This document shows, piece by piece, positions 52,244 through 60,926 of a DNA stretch of 64,000 nt. Under the pieces are notes generated by a model. The model worked only from the letters and a program-made list of their open reading frames with translations. It was not told the DNA's origin and made no database searches. The position numbers were made by a program, and so were the translations under genes. The stretch comes from Archaeoglobus sp. JdFR-27 (lineage in GTDB: Archaea; Halobacteriota; Archaeoglobi; Archaeoglobales; Archaeoglobaceae). Within the stretch, counting starts at the first letter, position 1, and each line of letters begins with the position of its first letter. The DNA is taken from NCBI GenBank assembly GCA_002011235.1, contig MTMO01000037.1:18470-82469 (forward strand), in the 5' to 3' direction.

Positions 52244-53558
52244 TTGTCTCAGACTTCCATACGCCCTTTAGTACCCAATTGCAGTTTTCAACACCCCAAA
52301 TCGCGTAGTCTCCGGATGCTCTGTCGTTCCATTCGTTAAGCTTGATGTATCCGCTGACCGGTGTTACTCCATATTCACCCTTACTGTACTTCTCTGTAAC
52401 CGCTGGAATCACCTCTGCAACGGCATCAGGATCGAACTTACCTTTTTGGTCATACACTTGTGCGTACGCTAGAGCGAGCACCCATGCGCCATCATAGGCA
52501 TCTAATCCGTACTGGTAGGTTGTTCTTCCATATTTTGCAAAGTAAGTCTTGTTGAGCTGCTCATAGCTCTTACCTTTCGAGTCGAACAATGTTGAGTACA
52601 TCTTCACAGCGTTGACTCTATCACACATCTCCGTTATCTTTCTGCTCTTAGCCGTACCATCACAGCCAATCCACATCACCTTAAGAAGCACCGAGTTGGC
52701 AGAAGCTTGAGAGATCATCGTGTACGCTTCCTCGTAGCTGAAGGCTACAACTGCAACCTTGTCTTCTCCGTATTTGTTCACAAGATCGTTAACATTTTGC
52801 TCTATCGTTCCAAGATACGGAGAGAAGTCTGCTGGTGGTGGATCTGGATATTCTACAACGTTTGCAACTTCAATTCCGTACTTGCTGAAAAGTGGCTGGA
52901 TTGCGTCTGCCAAACCCTTACCCCAAGCGTTTCCAATATATGCTATAACTACACCCTTTATTCCAAGGTCAGATGCTTCCTTTGCAATTGCCTGGGTCTG
53001 GAAATCATCGGTTGCAACGAACCTGAATATGAACTTCTTCTCTTCAGGCTTGGTTACACCCAAGAGGGATGGTATCGCTGTCGAAGAGGGCGAAACGATT
53101 ATTATCTTGTTCGCAGTAACGTATTCAGCGATGTTCTTTACTTCTCCACTTCCCATTGGACCAACAATTAGCCTTACACCCTTACCATGGAGCGATTGAA
53201 CTTTATCCAGGCAAACTTTTGGATCCACCTTTGTATCTTCCACATACAACTTTACCCTGTATGGTTTGCCCTTTGATTCAAAGTACTTGTTTACTTCTTC
53301 GGCGGCAATCTCAACGGTAGCCTTTATGTCCTCACCATAAGTTGTCAAAGGCCCAGAAAGGTCAGCGAGAACGCCTATTGGTATTTCAACTTCAGATGGT
53401 GTGGGTTTTGGTGTTGGCGTGGGTTTTGGTGTTGGGGTTGGTGTTGCAGCAGGGGTTGGTGTTGGGGCCGGGGTTGGTGTCGGTTTTGGTTGCTCGCCGG
53501 CACATGCCATCAGCAGTGCCGCAATAGCTATTACCAAAACTAATTTTTTCCATGACAT
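52224..53558 (-). CDS. livK: Branched-chain amino-acid ABC transporter binding lipoprotein, LivK-like
   Basis: A 444-residue periplasmic-type binding protein anchored outside the cell. Residues 1-19 form a signal with a lipobox-like LLMACAG, followed by a linker of about 35 residues made of P and T (PTPTPAPTPTP and similar), then the LivK fold from IPIGVLADLSGPLTTYGED near residue 60. The Pro/Thr linker is common in archaeal lipoproteins and keeps the domain off the membrane. It starts 26 bases from the centre of the shared palindromic TATA element, so its mRNA is probably leaderless. Ligand specificity is unknown. Confidence 0.93.
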   Translation of the reverse strand: MSWKKLVLVIAIAALLMACAGEQPKPTPTPAPTPTPAATPTPTPKPTPTPKPTPSEVEIPIGVLADLSGPLTTYGEDIKATVEIAAEEVNKYFESKGKPYRVKLYVEDTKVDPKVCLDKVQSLHGKGVRLIVGPMGSGEVKNIAEYVTANKIIIVSPSSTAIPSLLGVTKPEEKKFIFRFVATDDFQTQAIAKEASDLGIKGVVIAYIGNAWGKGLADAIQPLFSKYGIEVANVVEYPDPPPADFSPYLGTIEQNVNDLVNKYGEDKVAVVAFSYEEAYTMISQASANSVLLKVMWIGCDGTAKSRKITEMCDRVNAVKMYSTLFDSKGKSYEQLNKTYFAKYGRTTYQYGLDAYDGAWVLALAYAQVYDQKGKFDPDAVAEVIPAVTEKYSKGEYGVTPVSGYIKLNEWNDRASGDYAIWGVENCNWVLKGVWKSETNEVVWK

Positions 53559-53576
53559 GTGCTAACGATAAACCTA

Positions 53577-53592
53577 AAAGTTTAAAAACTTT
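53577..53592. promoter_or_regulatory. Palindromic TATA element shared by livKGF and livHM
   Basis: AAAGTTT-AA-AAACTTT is a perfect 7-bp inverted repeat with a TTTAAA-like centre near 53584. The ATG of livK (53558) and the ATG of livH (53610) are both about 26 bases from it. That is the archaeal TATA-to-start distance, so one symmetric element may serve both leaderless mRNAs. Confidence 0.6.
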
Positions 53593-53609
53593 CGGTTGTA
53601 GTGGCGACC

Positions 53610-54530
53610 ATGTCCGTCCTTGAGGGAGCGATAATTTACTCTAATTTACTCGTGCTGCTTGCCATTGGTTTGACGATGACTTACATTACAACTGCGGTAC
53701 CAAACTTTGCCCAGGGTTCGTTTGCAGTTTTCGGGAGCTATATCGCAATTACTCTGCTCAGATTGCTTGGAGTTCATCCTTACCTCTCCATACCGGTTGC
53801 ATTCGTTCTTGGAGGGGGCTTAGGGGTCGTGATATATACGGGAGTCCTTAGACCCTTGATAAACAGGGGGGCGCAGATAGTGATCCTCATGATTGCTACC
53901 CTTGCTGTTGACCTAATTCTTCTAGGATTAATTGGAGCCTATTCAGACTACTTAGGCATGATAACAAAAAAATCCGCAAAGAAATTCATTTTCACACCAT
54001 ATGATTTTCCCGTTCTCAATCTTACGGGAATCTTTTTTGTTTCGATATTGGTCATAGTTCTCATCCTATTCGGTCTGTATCTTCTTCTTTACAAAACAAA
54101 ATTTGGTGTTGCGATGAGGGCTTCAATGGAGAATCCATCCCTTGCTGAGATAATGGGTGTTAATGTAGAGAATACAAGACTCGCTTCTTGGATTCTTTCA
54201 GGAGCGCTTGCAGCAGTTGCAGGAGTCCTACTCCCCTTCAGGCAGGAAATAGTTCCGATGACTGGTGGAATAATAATCGTCTCGATTTTCGCTTCGAGCA
54301 TCGTCGGCGGGTTGGGCAGTATATTCGGAGCTTTGCTGGGCGGATATATAGTCGGAATCTCAGAGTCCTTTGTAACGTTCCAACTCTCCGGAATTTTCGG
54401 TCCTGGGATCTTGGTATATAGCAGGGTTATCTCTCTTGTTGTCCTCGTGATAACGCTGATTTTGGCACCAAAAGGGTTGGTATCTATTAAATGGAGGCGT
54501 ATAAAATGGCTGAAGAGTTTCTTATCCTGA
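53610..54530 (+). CDS. livH: Branched-chain amino-acid ABC transporter permease, LivH-like
   Basis: An integral membrane permease of about 306 residues with eight or so spans. GLTMTYITTAVPNFAQGSFAVFG (near residue 20) and the EAA-like GVAMRASMENPSLAEIMGVNV loop (near residue 165) fit LivH. GTG at 53601 is a possible longer start, but the ATG at 53610 is at the TATA spacing for a leaderless message. It overlaps livM by 25 bases. Confidence 0.9.
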   Translation: MSVLEGAIIYSNLLVLLAIGLTMTYITTAVPNFAQGSFAVFGSYIAITLLRLLGVHPYLSIPVAFVLGGGLGVVIYTGVLRPLINRGAQIVILMIATLAVDLILLGLIGAYSDYLGMITKKSAKKFIFTPYDFPVLNLTGIFFVSILVIVLILFGLYLLLYKTKFGVAMRASMENPSLAEIMGVNVENTRLASWILSGALAAVAGVLLPFRQEIVPMTGGIIIVSIFASSIVGGLGSIFGALLGGYIVGISESFVTFQLSGIFGPGILVYSRVISLVVLVITLILAPKGLVSIKWRRIKWLKSFLS

Positions 54531-55561
54531 ATATAGTCATCTGGATTGGGCTTTACTTAATAGTAGCCTTGAGTCTTAACATAGAGTTTGGTTTCGGTGG
54601 AATTCCTAACTTTGGCAGAGCTTTTGCCGTTTTGATGGGAGCAATTGCTGTAGGAGGGATTGTTAACAGGATTCTAATGCTGACTTTGGGCGTTAGCGGG
54701 CAGATAATTGATGCAAGTGGTGTTGTTAAGACCGCGATGAACGATATGATTGCACAAAATCCACTGATTGGGATCTCTTTACTAATAGGCGGCCTTTTGC
54801 TGGCAGCAGTTATCGGAGCGATTACAGGGGCAGCCTTCATACTACCAAGTGCGAAGCTTTCTGAGGATTATTTGGCCATTACTCTGCTTGCTATCAGCGA
54901 AGTGATGTTCCTCGTGAGCTATTACCATCCAGACATAGTGGGAGGATACTATGGTGTTAAGGTTCCGAATGTTCTCAACTTCATACCTGGAGAGCAGAGG
55001 CTTTTCGTTTTTGCAGCCATAATCATATTCATAGCAATTTTAGTTTACCTTCTGGTCAACAGAATGCTAAGCTCACCTTATGGTAGGCTGTTAAAGGCAA
55101 TGAGAGAGAACGAAGAGGTAGTTAAAGCCTATGGAAAGGATATAATGAAGCTTAGAATTAAAACCGTTGCAGTCGGTTCGGGAATTGCAGCTTTAGCTGG
55201 GGCCCTTTACTCGATGTTCTCAGTAAACGTTATCGCCACAAATTTTAGCAGGGTCGAGTGGACATTCTATCCTTTCTTGATGGTGCTTTTAGGGGGACTT
55301 GGAAACACCAGAGGGGTTGTGGTTGGGGTTTCATCTTTTGTAATCGCAAGAATTTTCCTGATAACCTATAAGTTCGAGATCGTAGAATTCCTTGGTCTTC
55401 CTTTCGACCCAGTTTGGTTAGAATATATCCTGTTCGGCTTTGTGATGCTGCTAATTCTGATTTACAGGCCTGAGGGGTTAATCAGAGAAAAACCCATACT
55501 CACCGATCCAATTAAGAAAATCCTCAAGAAAAGAAAGAGTGAGTTGGGAGATAGTGGATAA
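54506..55561 (+). CDS. livM: Branched-chain amino-acid ABC transporter permease, LivM-like
   Basis: An integral membrane permease of about 351 residues with 9-10 spans. LIVALSLNIEFGFGGIPNFGRAFAV near residue 18 and the cytoplasmic EAA loop GRLLKAMRENEEVVKAYGKD near residue 198 are LivM-like. GGAGGCG at 54493-54499 supports the ATG at 54506. The C-terminus ends near the opposite-strand rpl40e gene. Confidence 0.92.
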   Translation: MAEEFLILNIVIWIGLYLIVALSLNIEFGFGGIPNFGRAFAVLMGAIAVGGIVNRILMLTLGVSGQIIDASGVVKTAMNDMIAQNPLIGISLLIGGLLLAAVIGAITGAAFILPSAKLSEDYLAITLLAISEVMFLVSYYHPDIVGGYYGVKVPNVLNFIPGEQRLFVFAAIIIFIAILVYLLVNRMLSSPYGRLLKAMRENEEVVKAYGKDIMKLRIKTVAVGSGIAALAGALYSMFSVNVIATNFSRVEWTFYPFLMVLLGGLGNTRGVVVGVSSFVIARIFLITYKFEIVEFLGLPFDPVWLEYILFGFVMLLILIYRPEGLIREKPILTDPIKKILKKRKSELGDSG

Positions 55562-55612
55562 TCGGATGTGTTTGATAGTCAAAATACCGATTGCCGTTTT
55601 ATTTACTTTTAT

Positions 55613-55762
55613 TTACTTACCTCTTCTCTCCTTCGACTTGGGTCTTAGCCCCTTATATCCGCATTTCCTGCAATGGGTGGCCCTAATTGGATTCCTTGCA
55701 TTGCATTTCATACAGATCTTGACGTTGAACAGCCTTGCCTCGGCTTCTGGAAACCTTGCCAA
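55613..55762 (-). CDS. rpl40e: 50S ribosomal protein L40e
   Basis: A 49-residue protein on the minus strand, missed by a 60-codon cutoff and hidden under a longer spurious plus frame. It starts with TTG (55762) after GAGGTGAT and reads [20 protein letters not shown], then [19 protein letters not shown]. The four cysteines (C-x2-C and C-x2-C) form the zinc ribbon of archaeal L40e. Sequence and length match the family closely. It is convergent with livM. Confidence 0.95.
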   Translation of the reverse strand: MARFPEAEARLFNVKICMKCNARNPIRATHCRKCGYKGLRPKSKERRGK

Positions 55763-56004
55763 CTCAATCACCTCTTATTACTAAATTTACTAAATTAAAC
55801 TAAATTATCTTCTTCTCGAGTGAATTTCAAGGGTTTTTGATGGATTTCTGATGCTTTCTTCCATGTACTCTTGGTTATTTAAGCATTTTGATGTATTAGT
55901 TGATGTAGTCAGGGTTCGGTTACTATTTCTGAGAATCATAAGAATTAGATAAGAATCAGAATTTACGCTTTCAAATTTTTTTTACAAAAGGCTTCCACAA
56001 TCCA

Positions 56005-57108
56005 TTACATGAATCTCAGCTTTAAAGCCTTTAAAGGGTATCTTAAGACAAACAGCTTGGAATTGAGATACTTGCCATCTACTCCATCCAAGAGAGACAT
56101 GAATTTTACAAAACCCTCAAAATAATCTCTCCTGGCTAACATTACCGCCATATTTTTCCCTAGGAACTCATTTTCCTTTCTCAAAAGTTCTACATACTTA
56201 AAAATGTAGTCATTCCTGTAATTTGAAAGGCAAAATCCAAGCAAGTGAGCTGAAGAGATCGCTCCCGTCATACCTTCACCGCTAAGAGGATCTGCCAGCC
56301 CAGCAGCATCTCCAATTCTCACGATATCCTTATCTCCATTTCTCTCAGCCACTATCTTTTCCTTACCGTGATAAAGCAAAGCTCCATAACTGTAATCGAC
56401 AAACCCTGCCCCTTTCTTTACCTCTTCTTCAATTTTTATCCCTAAACCGAGGTTTTCAACATGTGAAATGTATTCTTCCAGAACCGTTCTCTTGACTCTT
56501 CCCTCGTAGGAGCCGCAACCAATGTTTGCTAAGCTGGAATTAACGGGAAATATCCAACAATAGATATCCGAGTTTTCCCTTATCTCAGAGATGCTCGTAT
56601 CTGCAATTTCGCCAAAATCCCCGCTAAATACGCCATAAACACCGGTTGCACAATATTCTCCACCAACAGATCCCCTCGCATCGATAACGAGATCGTAATC
56701 CATTCTTTCAGGATTTACTCTCGAACCAAATTTCATATTTACTCCAAGCCCTTCAATTTCCTCTATAAGCCTCTTCTGCCAGGCAAGTCTGTTTATCATC
56801 CAGCATGCATTGGAGTAATGAATTGTTGATACCTTCTCCTCCCCCCTTAGCATCATTCGCCACTGAACCTTTTTCAGTTTGTTTGTTATGAAGGGTTTCA
56901 CAAAATTTCCTACCCTTTCAAAAGCGTTTCTTTGGTTTAAAAGAGCCTCTGCACAGTCAATCCTGTATTTTTCCTTTTTTCTCCTTTCAAATAGATCTAT
57001 ATCAATCTCAAGATTTTTTTCCTTGATCCACTTGGCTGCAAGAAGGCCTGCTAAGCCCCCTCCAGCTATCCCGATTTTTGATGGTTTCGAAGTTGAGACC
57101 TCTGGCAT
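56005..57108 (-). CDS. Geranylgeranyl-reductase-like FAD flavoprotein
   Basis: A 367-residue flavoprotein with GIAGGGLAGLLAAKWIKEK at the N-terminus (FAD-binding beta-alpha-beta), the VIDARGSVGGEYCATGVYG segment near residue 140 and RIGDAAGLADPLSGEGMTGAISSAHLLG near residue 272. This matches the archaeal geranylgeranyl reductase family that saturates prenyl chains of lipids or quinones. The short length and the C-terminal helical YRNDYIFKYVELL stretch are typical. The ATG at 57108 is preceded by a tandem duplication. Substrate not determinable. Confidence 0.82.
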   Translation of the reverse strand: MPEVSTSKPSKIGIAGGGLAGLLAAKWIKEKNLEIDIDLFERRKKEKYRIDCAEALLNQRNAFERVGNFVKPFITNKLKKVQWRMMLRGEEKVSTIHYSNACWMINRLAWQKRLIEEIEGLGVNMKFGSRVNPERMDYDLVIDARGSVGGEYCATGVYGVFSGDFGEIADTSISEIRENSDIYCWIFPVNSSLANIGCGSYEGRVKRTVLEEYISHVENLGLGIKIEEEVKKGAGFVDYSYGALLYHGKEKIVAERNGDKDIVRIGDAAGLADPLSGEGMTGAISSAHLLGFCLSNYRNDYIFKYVELLRKENEFLGKNMAVMLARRDYFEGFVKFMSLLDGVDGKYLNSKLFVLRYPLKALKLRFM

Positions 57109-57110
57109 TT

Positions 57111-57152
57111 TTATCCACTTTTATCCACTTACTTATTAATTACTTATTAATT
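57111..57152. repeat. Two adjacent perfect tandem duplications (10 bp and 11 bp)
   Basis: TTATCCACTT is repeated at 57111 and 57121, followed at once by ACTTATTAATT at 57131 and 57142. They lie immediately upstream of the minus-strand flavoprotein start, where the promoter should be. Confidence 0.9.
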
Positions 57153-57252
57153 TTCAGTTTCATGAATTCAACTAATTATTAGAAAAAATAGATAATTAAA
57201 GAATTTTAAAATTAATTAAATTAATTCGTTTTTTTGCTTACCAATTGACCAA

Positions 57253-58851
57253 CTAGCCTTTGAACTCCCTGTACTTCTCTCTTAGCAACTTTTTATCTAT
57301 CTTTCCAACACTCGTTTTTGGAAGGGTTTCCTCGAAGACGTACTTCTCCGGCACAGCCCATTTAGTAATCTTCCCCTCTTCAACGTATTTCATCAAATGG
57401 TTTTTAATGTCATCAGCTGTCAGAGTCTTTCCAGGTTCAGGAACTATTATTGCCAGGGGTCTCTCACCCCACCTCTCATCTGGCACACCTATCACAGCCA
57501 CCTCAGAAACACCTGGACAAAGGCTTATCAGGTCTTCTAACGTTAGCGAGGATATCCATTCTCCACCACTCTTTATGACATCTTTTATTCTGTCTCTTAT
57601 CTCCAGATAGCCTTCCTCATCCATAACCCCTATATCGCCCGTGTGCAGCCATCCTCCTTCCCAAAGCTCTTTTGTTTTCTCTTCATCCTTGTAGTAGGCC
57701 TGAGTCAGCCATGGACCTCTAACGACAACCTCGCCCATCTCTCCAACTGGAACATCCCTCATCTCGTCATTAACGATTCTCAGGTAGATGAAGGGAGCAG
57801 GGAAGCCGGCTTTGATTCTGTATTCGAATTTGGTTTCTTCATCCGCATCCTTGAACTTCCTCTTAAGTCCAGCTATCGAGACCAGCGGGCAGGTTTCGCT
57901 TAAACCATAACCGGATATCGTTATAATACCTTTTTCAGAGGCTTTTTTCGCCAATCCTTTAGGAAGCTGTGAACCTCCAATGACCATTTTCCATCCTGGA
58001 AGCTTGAAACCTTCCGGAACGGCATTTACTATCATTGCTAAGATCGTTGGCACACAATGACTGATTGTAACCTTCTCCTCCATCACAAGCTTAAACAGCA
58101 TCTGAGGCTCGTATCTGCCCGGATAGACTTGCTTTGTACCTCTAAGAGTCGCAATATATGGCACTCCCCATGCATGCACATGGAACATTGGCGTTAAGGG
58201 CATGTAAACATCGTCGGATGTGAAAGTGAGTTCGCTGTCGTAGCCCGAGAACATTAATGCACCTGAAAGCGTATGCAAAACAATCTGCCTGTGCGTGAAG
58301 AATACTCCCTTCGGCCTTCCTGTCGTGCCTGTCGTATAACTCATCGTTGCAACGGTGTTCTCATCTAAATCAGGAAAGTCATAGTGGCTATCAGCTTGCC
58401 CGAGCAATTCCTCGTACTCCAAATCGGTTAACTCAGTCTTGTAATCTCCATCTCTAAGCAAAACGAACTTGTCAACGTTCAGCTTATCCCTTACCGACTC
58501 CATCAAAGGAACGAAATCGCTGTAAACCAACACTAGATCATCTTCAGCATGGTTCATCGTATAAACGAGATCCTCAGGCGATAATCTAACGTTAACTGTA
58601 TGCATTATGGCTCCGATCATCGGGATAGCGAAGTAGCATTCCAGATAGCGATGGCTGTCCCAGTCTAATACGGCTACTTTGTCTCCCTTCTTTATTCCTA
58701 AATCTTTCAAAGCATTTGCTAATCTGTGTACTCTCTCATACATGTCCTTGTACGTGTATCTTAGAAGATCCCTGTAAACGATTTCTTGTTCCGGAGCCCA
58801 TCTAACGCCGTGCTCTAATATGTGTTTTATAAGGAGTTGGAAGTTATACAT
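57253..58851 (-). CDS. Acyl-CoA synthetase (AMP-forming, medium-chain-like)
   Basis: A 532-residue adenylate-forming enzyme. The P-loop-like MSYTTGTTGRPKGVFFTH near residue 170, the A5 motif ISGYGLSETCPLVSIAG near 313, the A7 HTGDIGVMDEEGYLEIRDRIKDVIKSGGEW near 420, and PKTSVGKIDKKLLREKY at the end are all present. The AlkK/medium-chain group is favoured by IDKKLLREKY, but the acid is not known. Clearly different from the ligase at 5988. The spacer before it contains a 21-bp tandem duplication. Confidence 0.92.
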   Translation of the reverse strand: MYNFQLLIKHILEHGVRWAPEQEIVYRDLLRYTYKDMYERVHRLANALKDLGIKKGDKVAVLDWDSHRYLECYFAIPMIGAIMHTVNVRLSPEDLVYTMNHAEDDLVLVYSDFVPLMESVRDKLNVDKFVLLRDGDYKTELTDLEYEELLGQADSHYDFPDLDENTVATMSYTTGTTGRPKGVFFTHRQIVLHTLSGALMFSGYDSELTFTSDDVYMPLTPMFHVHAWGVPYIATLRGTKQVYPGRYEPQMLFKLVMEEKVTISHCVPTILAMIVNAVPEGFKLPGWKMVIGGSQLPKGLAKKASEKGIITISGYGLSETCPLVSIAGLKRKFKDADEETKFEYRIKAGFPAPFIYLRIVNDEMRDVPVGEMGEVVVRGPWLTQAYYKDEEKTKELWEGGWLHTGDIGVMDEEGYLEIRDRIKDVIKSGGEWISSLTLEDLISLCPGVSEVAVIGVPDERWGERPLAIIVPEPGKTLTADDIKNHLMKYVEEGKITKWAVPEKYVFEETLPKTSVGKIDKKLLREKYREFKG

Positions 58852-58952
58852 TCTACCACCAAAATTCAGTATAATTAATAATTTAAATACTTTTCACTTT
58901 GGTTTTTAGTATAGCTAAACTTAACTTTCGCTAAAGGTAGACTTATTAGCGT

Positions 58953-58993
58953 AAATTAATTAACTGAGAATTTAAATTAATTAACTGAGAATT
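58953..58993. repeat. 21-bp near-perfect tandem duplication
   Basis: AAATTAATTAACTGAGAATT(T) starts at 58953 and again at 58974, with the second copy one base short. It fills the spacer between the CoA ligase and the SMR transporter. Confidence 0.95.
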
Positions 58994-59019
58994 AATCTCT
59001 GAAAATCGGGGGTTTCAGA

Positions 59020-59343
59020 ATGTATTGGCTGTATCTAATTCTTGCCATACTCTCCGAAGTTGTGGGTACAACAAACATGAAGCTGTCACAGGGATTCACG
59101 AAAATCATACCCTCGATCTTGATTTTCGTTTTCTATGGAATCAGTTTCACCTTTTTAACCCTTGCATTAAAGAAAATTGATGTCAGTATCGCTTATGCAA
59201 TCTGGTCAGGCCTGGGAACAGCTTTAATTGTGATAATTGGTTTTCTATTCTTTAAAGAGCCCGTCACGATTATAAAAGTTGTCTCAATCGGTCTTATCGT
59301 AGTGGGAGTGGTTGGTTTGCATCTAAGTGAGGGGGTGCATTAG
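59020..59343 (+). CDS. Small multidrug resistance (SMR) family transporter
   Basis: A 107-residue protein with four membrane spans. YLILAILSEVVGTTNMK near residues 4-20 holds the essential Glu13-type residue, and AYAIWSGLGTALIVIIG near residue 60 is the SMR signature. EmrE-like proton-coupled exporters act as dimers; guanidinium export is the alternative for some members. The start is at 59020 after CGGGGG. It precedes the degraded transporter remnant. Confidence 0.88.
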   Translation: MYWLYLILAILSEVVGTTNMKLSQGFTKIIPSILIFVFYGISFTFLTLALKKIDVSIAYAIWSGLGTALIVIIGFLFFKEPVTIIKVVSIGLIVVGVVGLHLSEGVH

Positions 59344-59456
59344 TCTTCATCAATCTAAAGTCATCTAAGCCCAAAGTTGGAATGTCGCTTGCGTTTTCAA
59401 GCCGGTAACAATCCAGTCTCTGTTATCTCCATGAAAAGCCAAAGTTTCTGTACATT

Positions 59457-59665
59457 TCAAGAGGTTCTAAAAGGTTTAAGTTTGCTTTCTTTCTTTGATT
59501 TCAAAACCATCAAAGCAATAATACCCAGAGCGATTAAGGAAGATGCTCTAATCCACTAACAAGAATCCACCCTCCCATCCCCACGAGTGATTTTCCAGGG
59601 AACAGTAAAACTGAGACTAGAAAATATAGCGAGAGCTGCGAGGAGAAAACGGTTGTGAAGAAGTA
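59457..59665 (-). pseudogene. Probable remnant of a DMT/EamA-type transporter C-terminus
   Basis: On the minus strand one frame reads FLVSVLLFPGKSLVGMGGWIL near 59635-59590, and another then continues LASSLIALGIIALMVLKSKKES down to the TGA at 59457-59459. Together these resemble the last spans of an EamA-like permease (SVLLFGEK-like turn, ILVSGL, then a basic tail). Neither frame is intact and no start is present. The remaining 59344-59784 spacer shows nothing else coding. Confidence 0.4.
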
Positions 59666-59680
59666 TATTCAATCTATCAC

Positions 59681-59710
59681 CCTTCAGTGAAATAACCTTC
59701 AGTGAAATAA
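59681..59710. repeat. 15-bp perfect tandem duplication
   Basis: CCTTCAGTGAAATAA occurs at 59681 and 59696, just before the TATA-like AATATTTAATAA of the radical SAM gene. Confidence 0.95.
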
Positions 59711-59784
59711 TTTAATATTTAATAATTTACTTGATTTGCCCTTGGTCTGCCATCGATCACTTTCAACCCAGAGATAAATCAAAA

Positions 59785-60918
59785 ATGATGTTCTGCAGAA
59801 TCAAAAATATGCTGGGTAAAACCGCCGAACTCATAAAAGCGAGCAGCTTCGATGTTTGTCATTCGAGATGCACCTTCGATCCGAGAAGGATGATCTACAG
59901 ACCAAGCTACAATGGTAAAAGGATGAATCTGTTCAAGGTGCTTCTCTCCTCAGACTGCAAATTTGACTGTTCTTATTGCCAAAATGCATGGAGAAAAGGA
60001 AAGACGATTTCACCAGAAGAGCTCGCCGCTATTTTTAAGGCCATGAAAGAAAAAGGAATTGTTTCAGGAGCTTTTATAAGTTCGGCAATTAATGCAGATC
60101 CTAACAGGGTTATGGAGGAGATTATCGAGACGGGGAGGCTAATAAGGAAGTTTCATACCGGTTATCTGCATCTCAAGATAATCCCTGGCTGTTCAAAGGA
60201 TCATATAAAGGAGGGGATCGAGATTGCTAATAGAGTCAGTATAAATCTTGAGACAACTTCTGAGAGCAGAATGAGTGAGATAAGTGGTGTAAAGCTCTTT
60301 AAAGAGGACATTTTGAGGAAACAGAGGATAATTGCCAAATGTGTTGAGAGAAAAAGAAAGGAAGGTTACAGAAAATCCCATACAACCCAAATAATAGCTG
60401 GTTTGGGTGAGAGCGACGAGGAGATCCTGGACTTAATGAATAAGGAATACATAAAGTATGGTGTAGCGAGGTTTTACATCTCACGCTTCCAACCACTTAA
60501 ATTCACACCTTTTGAAAAAAGGAGAGCTGAAAGTCAGAGAAGGATCGTCAACCTATACAGAATGGATGCTTTGCTCAGGATGTATAATTATCCCACTTCC
60601 TTGCTCAGAGAGGTGATGGTTGACGGTTTCCTTCCATCGATTGACCCTAAAATACTGATTGCCGAGAAACTTGTTGGGGAAAGATCTGGCAAAACTAAGA
60701 ATGAATTGATTGAGGCTAATGAATTTAATGGTATTAATCAATCTACAGATTTGGATGTTAATTTTCAACTTCCACCAGAAATGATCCCTGGTTGCGGTAA
60801 AAAGATCTCCCAGCTTTTGAGGGAGGGGCGGAGTCTCGCCGAAATTAAGAAGAAGGGATACAGTATAAAAAGAATCTCTGCCTACTCAAGGGGGCAAAAG
60901 AGAATTTATGAGTTCTGA
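59785..60918 (+). CDS. Radical SAM protein with C-terminal helix-hairpin-helix (COG4277-like)
   Basis: A protein of about 377 residues. The radical SAM cluster motif CKFDCSYC is near residue 60, with MNLFKVLLSS before it. The C-terminus, after about residue 330, has a DNA-binding helix-hairpin-helix (PGCGKKISQLLREGRSLAEIKKKGYS). The family is sometimes annotated as a putative DNA modification or repair protein, but the reaction is unknown. The ATG at 59785 (or the next codon) is preferred to the TTG at 59731 because the TATA-like element lies close before 59731 and relatives begin near MLGKTAELIKASSFDVC. Confidence 0.85.
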   Translation: MMFCRIKNMLGKTAELIKASSFDVCHSRCTFDPRRMIYRPSYNGKRMNLFKVLLSSDCKFDCSYCQNAWRKGKTISPEELAAIFKAMKEKGIVSGAFISSAINADPNRVMEEIIETGRLIRKFHTGYLHLKIIPGCSKDHIKEGIEIANRVSINLETTSESRMSEISGVKLFKEDILRKQRIIAKCVERKRKEGYRKSHTTQIIAGLGESDEEILDLMNKEYIKYGVARFYISRFQPLKFTPFEKRRAESQRRIVNLYRMDALLRMYNYPTSLLREVMVDGFLPSIDPKILIAEKLVGERSGKTKNELIEANEFNGINQSTDLDVNFQLPPEMIPGCGKKISQLLREGRSLAEIKKKGYSIKRISAYSRGQKRIYEF

Positions 60919-60926
60919 ATACTATT

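Noticed and set aside
55539..55784. 81-codon hydrophobic plus-strand ORF after livM
   Set aside because: It is the antisense of a clear L40e gene with ribosome site and conserved cysteines.
55785..56004. Possible C/D-box RNA (TGATG and CTGATG near 55840)
   Set aside because: The box spacing is too short for a C/D guide RNA and box D' is not convincing.
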